Under the pieces are notes generated by a model. That model saw only the letters and a list, made by a program, of their open reading frames with translations, had not been told where the DNA came from and searched no databases. The position numbers and the translations under genes were made by a program. Positions 14,780 through 22,342 of a stretch of 31,594 nucleotides of DNA are shown here, one piece after another. The DNA is from Bacteroidales bacterium (GTDB lineage Bacteria > Bacteroidota > Bacteroidia > Bacteroidales > UBA3824): the NCBI GenBank assembly GCA_017645985.1, contig JAGCNK010000034.1, positions 1 to 31,594 of the forward strand, given 5' to 3'. Every line of letters begins with the position of its first letter. Position 1 is the stretch's first letter.

Positions 14780-16975
14780 ATGTACAGATATCTTTGTATA
14801 TTGTTGGTTTTATGTGGATTGCAGTCGATGGCGCAATCCTCAAAAGGCTCTCTTCGTGTGTGCCGCCTTACTGTCGACCTCATTGAGGAGACCGACGTGG
14901 TGTTTTCAAACGGCGTGGTCACACAAAGGCCTATTTCTGATTTTGATTTCAACGATCCCACTCTTCAGGTGGCTGAAATCAACACCACCCGTCCCAATTT
15001 CGGATGGCAGATTGTGAGCAAAAACAAGGAGACTTTTCAGACAAAATACCGCCTCTTGGTGGCCACTTCGCCCGATTTGCTCAAGGAGGGCGACGCCGAC
15101 ATCTGGGACAGCGGCATTGTTGACGACCGCAACTCCACAGGCGTGGTATATCAGGGACGCCCGCTATCTCCGGGTTCTTTATATTATTTTACAGTAAAGG
15201 TTTACGACCAGAAACAACGCTGTTCGGAATATGCCGCGCCCAAGGGTTTTGTGGTGTCTACCGAACCCGACGAGGCGGGAGCTTTGCTGCCGTTGCAAAA
15301 GTCGGAACAGATGCCAAAATTAATTACCCATCCCAGGCGTACTCTTATGCTTGATTTTGGCAACGACGCTTTTGGTCAGATTAAACTTCATTTCTCAAAT
15401 GTGATTCCTGACCAGACAGTTACCATACGTCTTGGCGAGATGGCCGACAGCAATGGCGTTGTCACCAAGCCAGGTGGTTCGCGCCGTTATGCATCTTATC
15501 AGCTTACTCTCGACTCGGTGCGTGCGTTTTATGAGTTTAATCTGCGCAAGGATAAGCGCAACACCAACCCCAACGAAAACGAGAGCGGCGTGTCGCCTAT
15601 CTTTATGCCTAATTATATAGGTGAGGTTTTTCCGTTCAGATATTGCCAGATTCTGGGCTACAATGGTTCGTTCCTTTATCGTGATGCTGTCCGTTCGTCG
15701 GTGAGCTATCCTTTCGACGATGCCGCTTCTGATTTCTACTCGTCAGACACTATCCTCAACCAGCTGTGGGACTTGAGCAAGCACACTTTGCGCACCACCA
15801 CGTTCTGCGGACTTTTTGTCGACGGCGACCGTGAGCGTATTCCTTACGAAACTTCCACGCTTATCAATCAGCTGAGCCACTACGCCGTTGACTATCACTA
15901 CTCCATAGCCCGCGGCACTTTGGAACACCTTATCAATAATCCCACCTATCAGACCGAGGGTATTATGCAGACGCTCTTCATAGCTTGGAACGATTATCTC
16001 TATACTGGCGACGACCGTGTGCTCAAAAAATATTATCCTGTGCTCAAAGACAAGACTCTGATGTTTCTCCGTTCGGACGACGGCCTTATCCGCACTGGCA
16101 ACAAAATCACCGACTTGGAGCATCTTCAGCGTGTCAATTTCCGTGGACGTGAGATTCGCGACCTTATTGATATGCCCAAATCCGAAACCGACGGCTACGA
16201 GCGTGGCGTGTGCAATACTGTGGTGAATGCGTTTCACTACAAGGCTCTGATGTTGCTCGCCGACATTGCCAACGCTATTGGCAACAGGTTTGATGCCGAC
16301 AACTATACCGATATGGCCCGTGTTACCAAAAATTCTATCAACGCTATGCTCACCGACAGCTGCGGTTTCTATATCGACAATCTTGCCAGCAGCCACACTT
16401 CGTTGCATGCCAATCTGTTTCCGCTGGCTTTTGGCATCGTTGACAACAACAGCCTTAGTTTTGTGAAAAATTTTGTTCAGAGCCGTGGTATGGCGTGCAG
16501 CGTTTACGGAGCGCAGTTTCTGTTAGACGCTCTCTACGATTCTGGCTTGGCGGATTCGGCTTACAGCCTGCTCACCGACACTACCAAACGCAGTTTTTAC
16601 AATATGATACGCTCAGGCAGCACCATCACCACCGAGACTTGGGATAAGGATATCAAACCCGATCAGGACTGGAATCACGCATGGGGTGCGTCGCCTGCCA
16701 ATATCATTGTGCGCAAGATTATGGGTGTGGAGCCGCTTTCGCCTGGTTTTGCATCGCTGTCGGTAGCTCCTAAGCCTTCCAAGTTGCAGCACGCCGACAT
16801 TACCGTGCCCACTCCGCGTGGCCCGGTGTGCGTAAGTTTTGAAAATACCGAAAAGAAATTTGACATGCGTGTGAGCGTTCCGCCAAACTGCCGTGCCAAG
16901 GTTACCCTGCCATACAGCCGTCAAACTATGTGGGTGGGCAACGGAAAGCACCATTTCAGCGAATCACGCAAATAA
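14780..16975 (+). CDS. GH78-like alpha-L-rhamnosidase, secreted
   Basis: This 731-residue protein starts with a signal peptide (cleavage near SMAQ/SS, residue 19). An N-terminal fibronectin/beta-sandwich region follows (FGWQIVSKNKETFQTKYRLLVATS; DIWDSGIV; LSPGSLYYFTVKVYD), typical of family 78 rhamnosidases. The catalytic (alpha/alpha)6 region contains FVDGDRERIPYE, aligning with the acid-bearing DxxPQRDERxGW motif of GH78 (candidate acid E352), and TTETWDKDIKPDQDWNHAWGA with a second candidate Glu, E619. The C-terminal sandwich with GVEPLSPGFASLSVAP is also characteristic. It probably removes alpha-L-rhamnose from plant or bacterial glycans in the periplasm. The motif departs from the usual rhamnosidase form, so specificity is uncertain. 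No SusC/SusD genes lie nearby; it sits at the end of the mutL/rhomboid operon. Confidence 0.78.
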   Translation: MYRYLCILLVLCGLQSMAQSSKGSLRVCRLTVDLIEETDVVFSNGVVTQRPISDFDFNDPTLQVAEINTTRPNFGWQIVSKNKETFQTKYRLLVATSPDLLKEGDADIWDSGIVDDRNSTGVVYQGRPLSPGSLYYFTVKVYDQKQRCSEYAAPKGFVVSTEPDEAGALLPLQKSEQMPKLITHPRRTLMLDFGNDAFGQIKLHFSNVIPDQTVTIRLGEMADSNGVVTKPGGSRRYASYQLTLDSVRAFYEFNLRKDKRNTNPNENESGVSPIFMPNYIGEVFPFRYCQILGYNGSFLYRDAVRSSVSYPFDDAASDFYSSDTILNQLWDLSKHTLRTTTFCGLFVDGDRERIPYETSTLINQLSHYAVDYHYSIARGTLEHLINNPTYQTEGIMQTLFIAWNDYLYTGDDRVLKKYYPVLKDKTLMFLRSDDGLIRTGNKITDLEHLQRVNFRGREIRDLIDMPKSETDGYERGVCNTVVNAFHYKALMLLADIANAIGNRFDADNYTDMARVTKNSINAMLTDSCGFYIDNLASSHTSLHANLFPLAFGIVDNNSLSFVKNFVQSRGMACSVYGAQFLLDALYDSGLADSAYSLLTDTTKRSFYNMIRSGSTITTETWDKDIKPDQDWNHAWGASPANIIVRKIMGVEPLSPGFASLSVAPKPSKLQHADITVPTPRGPVCVSFENTEKKFDMRVSVPPNCRAKVTLPYSRQTMWVGNGKHHFSESRK

Positions 16976-17001
16976 TCCGCAATTTGTATTCTAATAGATT
17001 G

Positions 17002-17697
17002 CTACTCAAAGATATATCCGCCTTCTCTCGACAGCACGATGTTGAGGTCGATAATGTTGATGGCGTCTAAAAACGAGTCGAGAACCAGGTATGGCGATTC
17101 GTTAAGGTCTTCGCCTGTGCTGTTGATAACCACAATTTTGCCTGCGCCAAAATTTTCGGCGGCTTCTATTCCGGCAGGCGAATCTTCAAACACCATAATT
17201 TCGTCGGGTTCGAGAAACATCTGGTTTGCGGCTTTTTTGAAAATGTCGGGAGCTGGCTTGCTTGCGAATGTGTAGTCGTTGTAGATGAACCTGCGTTGCG
17301 AAAACCATGTTTTCAAATTGTAACGCTCGTAAAAGAATGTGGCGTTCTCCTGGTCGCTGCTTGTGGCTATCGACGTGGGAATGGCGCACGCAAGACAGAA
17401 GTCGAACATCTGCCGCGAACCTTTGTGAAGGTCGAAGTTGTTGTTGATGATGAGATGACGGTAAATGGCCTCCTTTTCTGAGGCGAGAGAGTCAACTTCG
17501 CTCTGACTTAAATCCTTTTTAAACAGGTATTTGAATATTTCGGCATTGGTGCGGCCGTGCATATTGTCGCGTATCTCCTGGTCCGACAGCGAGATATGGT
17601 AGCGGTCGAGAAATATGTTCCAGGCCTTGTTGTGATAAGGCGTGTCCCAAAGCAGTGTGCCGTTGAAGTCGAATATTATACCTTTAAGTCTTGACAT
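17002..17697 (-). CDS. HAD-superfamily hydrolase, beta-phosphoglucomutase-like subfamily, DFNGT variant
   Basis: This 231-residue protein has the HAD core and a helical type I cap. Motif I is FDFNGTLL at residues 9-16 (nucleophile D10); the usual second Asp, the general acid/base, is Asn12. Motif II is the IATSSD region near 110-115, motif III is K147 in ASKPAPDIF and motif IV is VFEDSPAGIEAA (E171, D172), as in beta-phosphoglucomutase and sugar-phosphate phosphatases. Substitution at the acid/base position is known in a natural HAD subgroup with DFNGT and may change the enzyme from phosphomutase/phosphatase to a slower or different activity. The gene is alone on the minus strand, convergent with the rhamnosidase gene (26-nt gap) and divergent from the SpoIIE gene, with its own promoter. 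Confidence 0.85.
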   Translation of the reverse strand: MSRLKGIIFDFNGTLLWDTPYHNKAWNIFLDRYHISLSDQEIRDNMHGRTNAEIFKYLFKKDLSQSEVDSLASEKEAIYRHLIINNNFDLHKGSRQMFDFCLACAIPTSIATSSDQENATFFYERYNLKTWFSQRRFIYNDYTFASKPAPDIFKKAANQMFLEPDEIMVFEDSPAGIEAAENFGAGKIVVINSTGEDLNESPYLVLDSFLDAINIIDLNIVLSREGGYIFE

Positions 17698-17725
17698 TGT
17701 TCAAAATTTTGTTTTTACCGTACTG

Positions 17726-17756
17726 CAAATTTAGGGCAAAACTATCGGTTTTGCAA
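17726..17756 (-). promoter_or_regulatory. Promoter for the beta-PGM-like HAD gene
   Basis: On the minus strand TTG (17756-17754), a 20-nt spacer and TAAATTTG (17733-17726) fit the Bacteroidota consensus, 28 nt before the ATG at 17697. A second box, TAGTTTTG, overlaps the spacer at 17744-17737. Confidence 0.5.
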
Positions 17757-17805
17757 AAATTTTTTTTTCTGATAAAAAATAGGTGTTTCAGAGTTTATTT
17801 TTTTG

Positions 17806-17813
17806 TATATTTA
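17806..17813 (+). promoter_or_regulatory. Possible promoter -7 element for the SpoIIE/GH97 operon
   Basis: TATATTTA at 17806-17813 differs from TAnnTTTG only in the last base and lies 22 nt before the ATG at 17836. No convincing TTG element was found upstream. Confidence 0.3.
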
Positions 17814-17835
17814 CACCAAATTATAATCTACCACA

Positions 17836-18768
17836 ATGCAGAATATTCTGTTGATAATAATAGGTGCGGCTTTTATGGCGCTTTTGATTGTGCTGATGCT
17901 TACTCTGCGCAAAATCAAGCGTATAAACGCCGAACTGCAGCGCCAAAAAAACGAGATTGAGCAGCAGAAGAACCTTATTGAGCAGAAAAACTGCGAGATT
18001 ACCGACTCCATCAACTACGCCCGCAAGATTCAGGACAACATTCTCCTGCCCGAATCTAAGTTGAAACAGTGGCTGCCGCAGATGTTTGTCTATTTTAAGC
18101 CCAAGGATATTGTCAGCGGCGATTTCTATTGGTTTTCTAAGTTTGAGAACAAATATGTGATTACGGCTATCGACTGCACGGGTCACGGTGTGCCGGGCGC
18201 GTTCCTCTCTATGGTGGGCAACACTCTTTTGCACGAGATTGTTAATATCAAGCACGTTTTCAAGCCCGACGTGATTCTCACTATGCTTCACACCGGCATC
18301 CGCCTTGCGCTCAACCAAAGCAACGAGGATTCCGACAGCGAGGACGGTATGGATATGAGCCTCTGCACAGTGGACGCCAAACTGCACCGTTTTCAGTTTG
18401 CTGGCGCAAAAAACAACCTCTATGTGGTGCAGGGCGACAAGCTTAAAATCCTGAAAGCCAATTACTATTCTATCGGCGGGCGACAGCTGCGTCCCGATAT
18501 GCAGATAGAGTTCACCTGTTACGACTTTATGTACGACGACAACACCTCTATATATATGTTTTCCGACGGCTATCTCGATCAGTTCGGCGGCGACGACAAT
18601 GAGAAATTCAACACTCAGCGTTTCCGAGAGATGATTCTCAACAACCGAAACCTGCCAATGGAGCAGCAGAAGGCTGTGCTTGCCGAAACTATGGACAAAT
18701 GGAAAGGCGACCGCCAACAAATCGACGATTTCCTTGTACTGGGTGTTAAACTTGCTGATTTACAATGA
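17836..18768 (+). CDS. Membrane-anchored SpoIIE-family PP2C serine phosphatase
   Basis: This 310-residue protein has one N-terminal membrane segment (about residues 4-24), a coiled coil of Glu/Gln/Lys-rich heptads (about 25-58) and a SpoIIE/PP2C-type phosphatase domain. Metal-binding Asp residues are D96 in IVSGDFYW and D113 in AIDCTGHGVPGAF; later motifs are MDMSLC, QFAGAKNNL, FSDGYLDQFGG and IDDFLVLGV. The INYARKIQDNILLP segment linking coiled coil and phosphatase is typical of Bacteroidetes proteins of this type. It would dephosphorylate Ser/Thr on an anti-anti-sigma-like STAS protein or another target in the cytoplasm, but no STAS or anti-sigma kinase gene is adjacent. Next gene begins 22 nt downstream. 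Assignment firm. Confidence 0.9.
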   Translation: MQNILLIIIGAAFMALLIVLMLTLRKIKRINAELQRQKNEIEQQKNLIEQKNCEITDSINYARKIQDNILLPESKLKQWLPQMFVYFKPKDIVSGDFYWFSKFENKYVITAIDCTGHGVPGAFLSMVGNTLLHEIVNIKHVFKPDVILTMLHTGIRLALNQSNEDSDSEDGMDMSLCTVDAKLHRFQFAGAKNNLYVVQGDKLKILKANYYSIGGRQLRPDMQIEFTCYDFMYDDNTSIYMFSDGYLDQFGGDDNEKFNTQRFREMILNNRNLPMEQQKAVLAETMDKWKGDRQQIDDFLVLGVKLADLQ

Positions 18769-18790
18769 TATTACTAATAACTTGCTTATA

Positions 18791-20758
18791 ATGAAAAGAT
18801 TTTTATTACTCTCACTTATCACACTTGCCTTGGCGCTCTCGGTTGATGCGCAGAACTACACCGTAAATTCGCCCGACGGACGTTTGAAGGTGGATATCAA
18901 CTGCACCGGCGGCAAGGTCTTCTATTCAGTTTCGCTCAATGGCAAAGAGTTTATGAAGCAGTCGCAGCTGGGACTTGTTACCACTGTGGGCGATTTTTCC
19001 GAAAACCTCACGCCTAAGGATTTCAAAACCGAGGCAAAAACGTTTAGCTACGATAGCAAAGTATTGAAACGTAGCCATATAGATGTATCGGCTACACGAG
19101 CTGTGCTGAGCCTTTATCAAAACAACCGTCCCGCTATCGACTTGGTTTTTATGGTGAAAAACAGCGACTTGGCGTTTAAATATGTGGTTTATCCGCAGCC
19201 AAATCCCGCAACTACCACCGAACCGTTTGTGTGCACGGTTATCAACAACGAAAAATCATTCTTCAACTTTCCCGACGGCACCACCACATTTCTTTCTCCG
19301 CAGATGAAGGGCCAATCGGGTTGGGCTCGCACTGCTCCGAGTTACGAAAAACCATATTTTGCCGACGATAAAACAGGAAAGAATGGCGAAGGTGCTGGTT
19401 ATATTTTCCCGGCTCTCTTTCACGTGCCTTCTGGATGGGTGCTTGTAAGCGAAACTGGCGTAACGTCAGCTTATTGCGCATCGCATATCACTTGCGAAGG
19501 TGGTGCAAGTTACAAGGTGGCTTTCCCCTTGGATGAGGATTACAACGGCAATGGCACTTCCGCTCCCGGTATTCAGCTTTTGGGCGATACTCCTTGGCGC
19601 ACAATTTCTTTTGGCGAAACTCTCGCGCCTATTGTGGAGACTACCATTCCTTGGGATTTTGTTGAGCCGCTTTATGCTCCGTCTAAGAACTACACCTACG
19701 GTGCAGGCACTTGGAGCTGGATTATCGGTTTCGATGAGAGCGTGAACTTTCAGGAGCAGAAACGCTACATCGACTTTACCGCCGACCTTGGTTTCGTTTC
19801 GCAAATAGTTGACAACTGGTGGGATACGCAGATTACACGAGATTCTATTGAGATTCTTGCCAAATATGCCAAGCAGAAAGGCACGTCGCTCTGCCTCTGG
19901 TACAATTCCAACGGCTATTGGAACGACGCTCCGCAAGGCCCTAAGCATATTATGAACAATATTATCAAACGCCGCCGCGAGATGGCGTGGATGCAGTCTA
20001 TTGGCATCCGTGGTATCAAGGTGGATTTCTTAGGCTCTGACAAACAGCAGACTATGCAGCTCTATGAGGATATTCTTGCCGACGCCAACGACTTTGGTTT
20101 GGAGGTGATTTTCCACGGCGCAACCTTGCCGAGAGGGTGGGAGAGGATGTACCCCAACTTTATTGGTTCTGAGGCTGTACTCGCAAGCGAGAACCTCCAT
20201 TTCGGCGACGATTTCTGCCGTCAGGAATCTTACAACGCCACTCTCCATCCTGTGATTCGCAACTCGGTGGCTTCTATGGACTACGGCGGCATCACTTTCA
20301 ACAATTACTTCAACACCACCAACGACACCACTATGTGGGGCGGACACCGTGTTACGTCGGATGTTTTTCAGATGGCTGTGGCTATCTTGTTCCAATGTCC
20401 GCTCAATCACACCGCACTATATTATAAGGTGTTGCCCAAGGAGAATTGGAAACTCGATTTTGTAAAACAATGCCCCACGCTTTGGGACGACATCAAGTTT
20501 ATCGACGGCTATCCCGGCAAGTATCTTATAATTGCCCGCCGCAGCGGAAGCAAGTGGTACATTGCCGCCATCAATGCTCAAAACGAACCTTTGAAACGCA
20601 CCTTGGATCTGAGCTTCATAGGTAGCGACATCACTGTTTATGCCGACGACGCCAATCTCAACGGTAGTATGAAACAGTTGAAGCTCAGCAAGAAAAACAC
20701 GTTGCAGATAACCGTCCCCCACGACGGCGCAACCATTATTGTAGGTAACTCTAAATAA
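18791..20758 (+). CDS. GH97 glycosidase, retaining (alpha-galactosidase-like) clade
   Basis: This 655-residue protein has a signal peptide (MKRFLLLSLITLALALSVDAQ, cleavage near residue 21), an N-terminal beta-sandwich typical of GH97 (VNSPDGRLKVDI, PSYEKPYF), a TIM barrel and a short C-terminal sandwich. GH97 contains inverting alpha-glucosidases such as SusB and retaining alpha-galactosidases such as BT1871. The retaining enzymes use Asp at the end of the IKVDF strand; here that residue is D412, and E461 in FIGSEAVLASE matches the acid/base. Spacing between them (49 residues) is close to that of the retaining enzymes. It would therefore hydrolyse alpha-galactosides in the periplasm. ATG 18791 was chosen because the signal peptide starts there; an ATG at 18680 lies inside the phosphatase gene. 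It is cotranscribed with SpoIIE and two downstream genes. Confidence 0.87.
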   Translation: MKRFLLLSLITLALALSVDAQNYTVNSPDGRLKVDINCTGGKVFYSVSLNGKEFMKQSQLGLVTTVGDFSENLTPKDFKTEAKTFSYDSKVLKRSHIDVSATRAVLSLYQNNRPAIDLVFMVKNSDLAFKYVVYPQPNPATTTEPFVCTVINNEKSFFNFPDGTTTFLSPQMKGQSGWARTAPSYEKPYFADDKTGKNGEGAGYIFPALFHVPSGWVLVSETGVTSAYCASHITCEGGASYKVAFPLDEDYNGNGTSAPGIQLLGDTPWRTISFGETLAPIVETTIPWDFVEPLYAPSKNYTYGAGTWSWIIGFDESVNFQEQKRYIDFTADLGFVSQIVDNWWDTQITRDSIEILAKYAKQKGTSLCLWYNSNGYWNDAPQGPKHIMNNIIKRRREMAWMQSIGIRGIKVDFLGSDKQQTMQLYEDILADANDFGLEVIFHGATLPRGWERMYPNFIGSEAVLASENLHFGDDFCRQESYNATLHPVIRNSVASMDYGGITFNNYFNTTNDTTMWGGHRVTSDVFQMAVAILFQCPLNHTALYYKVLPKENWKLDFVKQCPTLWDDIKFIDGYPGKYLIIARRSGSKWYIAAINAQNEPLKRTLDLSFIGSDITVYADDANLNGSMKQLKLSKKNTLQITVPHDGATIIVGNSK

Positions 20759-20766
20759 TTTTGGAT

Positions 20767-21552
20767 ATGAAAAACGCACTATTTGTAATCGACCCGCAGA
20801 ACGATTTTTGCGAAAACACTGGTTCATTGTATGTTCCAGGTGCAACAGGCGATATGACCCGTCTTGCCTCGTTTCTCCGTCGCAACGCCGACAAAATCGA
20901 CAATATCTTTATCACTGCCGATGACCATCAGCCCAACGACATATCTCATCCCGCTTTCTGGGTGGACACTCAGGGCAATAATCCCGCTCCGTTTACTTCA
21001 ATCTCGGTGGAGGATGTAAATAATAAGGTGTGGCTGCCTGCCGACGGAAACGTTTCGAGGGCTGTGGAGTATCTCTCTGAACTAAAAGCCGCTGGCAAAT
21101 ACGCACATACTATATGGCCTGTGCATTGTCTGTCGGGCACCAACGGTGCTGACATTTGCAAGACCTTTATGGACGCTGTTTTGGAATGGGCGGCGCAGAC
21201 CAAGGGTTATTACCAAATTATCCGCAAGGGCGCGTATCCATATTCTGAGCATTTCGGCGCGTTTCAGGCTGAGGTTATCAATCCTGAGTATGAGGAGACA
21301 ATGTTTAACTACGACCTTGCCGACGAGCTCTATTGCTACGACAAGGTGTATATCGCTGGCGAGGCCAAGAGCCACTGCGTAGCCAACACCATTGCGCAAC
21401 TCTTTGACCATAAGCCCGAACTGGTTGCCAAACTCGTTATCTTAGAAGACGCAATGGGTTGCGTGGCTGGATTTGAGCACGCCGCCGACCAAATTTATGA
21501 AACTGCCAAAATCCGTGGCGCACAATTCGCCGACACTGGTTTAACTATCTGA
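20767..21552 (+). CDS. Nicotinamidase-like cysteine hydrolase (isochorismatase fold)
   Basis: This 261-residue protein belongs to the isochorismatase-like hydrolases. The catalytic triad candidates are D9 in VIDPQNDFC, a Lys in the middle region, and C204 in AGEAKSHCVANT. The metal-binding pattern of nicotinamidase (Asp-x-His...His) is present as ADDHQPNDISHP, and WPVHCLSGTNG supplies the following His/Cys strand. Together these fit nicotinamidase, which deamidates nicotinamide to nicotinate in NAD recycling, more than isochorismatase. At 261 residues it is longer than E. coli PncA (~213), with extra loop segments. The start is ATG 20767, since the TTG two codons earlier adds only Met-Asp. 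It follows GH97 by 8 nt and precedes the next gene by 4 nt. Confidence 0.78.
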   Translation: MKNALFVIDPQNDFCENTGSLYVPGATGDMTRLASFLRRNADKIDNIFITADDHQPNDISHPAFWVDTQGNNPAPFTSISVEDVNNKVWLPADGNVSRAVEYLSELKAAGKYAHTIWPVHCLSGTNGADICKTFMDAVLEWAAQTKGYYQIIRKGAYPYSEHFGAFQAEVINPEYEETMFNYDLADELYCYDKVYIAGEAKSHCVANTIAQLFDHKPELVAKLVILEDAMGCVAGFEHAADQIYETAKIRGAQFADTGLTI

Positions 21553-21556
21553 TATT

Positions 21557-22342
21557 ATGTGGCCTTTTGAACTTACCGACCGCCGTATCTACCGCCGTAT
21601 GGGTTACGAACTCGACCAGAAGGAGTATTACCTACGGTATTTGAGCGAGATACAGAATTGGAGCCAGCATATACTTAATACAAAGCATTTTATAGTCAAC
21701 TCTGCCAAAAAATGCGCCGCCCATCATACTGCGGTGGTTCTTGGCAGCGGTTGGTGTATCGACGTGCCTGTGATGGAACTCAGCCGTATGTTCGAGCACG
21801 TCTTTTTTGTTGACCTTCTGCATCCGCCTAAGGTGGTGGCCAAGTTCAAAGAGTTTGAAAATGTGGAGTTTGTAACCGAGGACATTACCAAGATTGTGGC
21901 GGAGACCTACAACTGCGTAAACCGTTACAAAAATTTTTCGGTGGATATGCTTAGTTCGTCAACCAATTACAGCACAGCCGATTATAGCGACCTTTTGGTC
22001 AACTTCGACTTTGTGGTGTCGGTTAACACGCTCGCATTTTTAGACGACCTTATTCTCGATTTCCTTATGCAGAAGGAACTTATCGACGAACTTTCGTCAA
22101 AAACTCTCAGCCGATTTATTCAGACCTATCACCTCGGAATGTTGCCAAAAGGCAAGTCGTGCGTGATAACTCCCGTTAAAATCAAGAGTTTCAATGCCGA
22201 AGGCCTCGAAATGTTCGACCGTCCTATGCTCTTTTTCGATACCGAAGATATCGAAGGCAGCAAGGAGTGGGTGTGGAATTACAGCAGCAGCCATATCTCA
22301 ACCGGCAGGCGAGAGTACACTGTGAAGGCGTGGAGTATTTAG
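21557..22342 (+). CDS. Class I SAM-dependent methyltransferase-like protein, unknown function
   Basis: This 261-residue soluble protein has a recognisable but weak Rossmann-like methyltransferase pattern: AVVLGSGWCIDVPV (59-72) would be the glycine-rich SAM loop, VFFVDLLHP (82-90) the acidic residue at the end of strand 2, NVEFVTEDI (102-110) motif II and FDFVVSVNTLAFLDD the strand 4 region. The target is unknown; I know it only as a conserved hypothetical type in Bacteroidetes. The stop overlaps, tail to tail, the stop of mutS2 on the other strand by 4 nt. It is the last gene of the SpoIIE/GH97/nicotinamidase operon with only 4 nt between it and the preceding gene, and no terminator hairpin is visible. 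Confidence 0.65.
   Translation: MWPFELTDRRIYRRMGYELDQKEYYLRYLSEIQNWSQHILNTKHFIVNSAKKCAAHHTAVVLGSGWCIDVPVMELSRMFEHVFFVDLLHPPKVVAKFKEFENVEFVTEDITKIVAETYNCVNRYKNFSVDMLSSSTNYSTADYSDLLVNFDFVVSVNTLAFLDDLILDFLMQKELIDELSSKTLSRFIQTYHLGMLPKGKSCVITPVKIKSFNAEGLEMFDRPMLFFDTEDIEGSKEWVWNYSSSHISTGRREYTVKAWSI

Noticed and set aside
16976..17001. GCAAT...ATTGC inverted repeat between the rhamnosidase and HAD genes as a terminator
   Set aside because: Only a 5-bp stem with a long A/T loop and no U-run.
20767..22342. Nicotinamidase-like and methyltransferase-like genes both 786 nt long, possible duplication
   Set aside because: The proteins share no motifs; equal length is coincidence.
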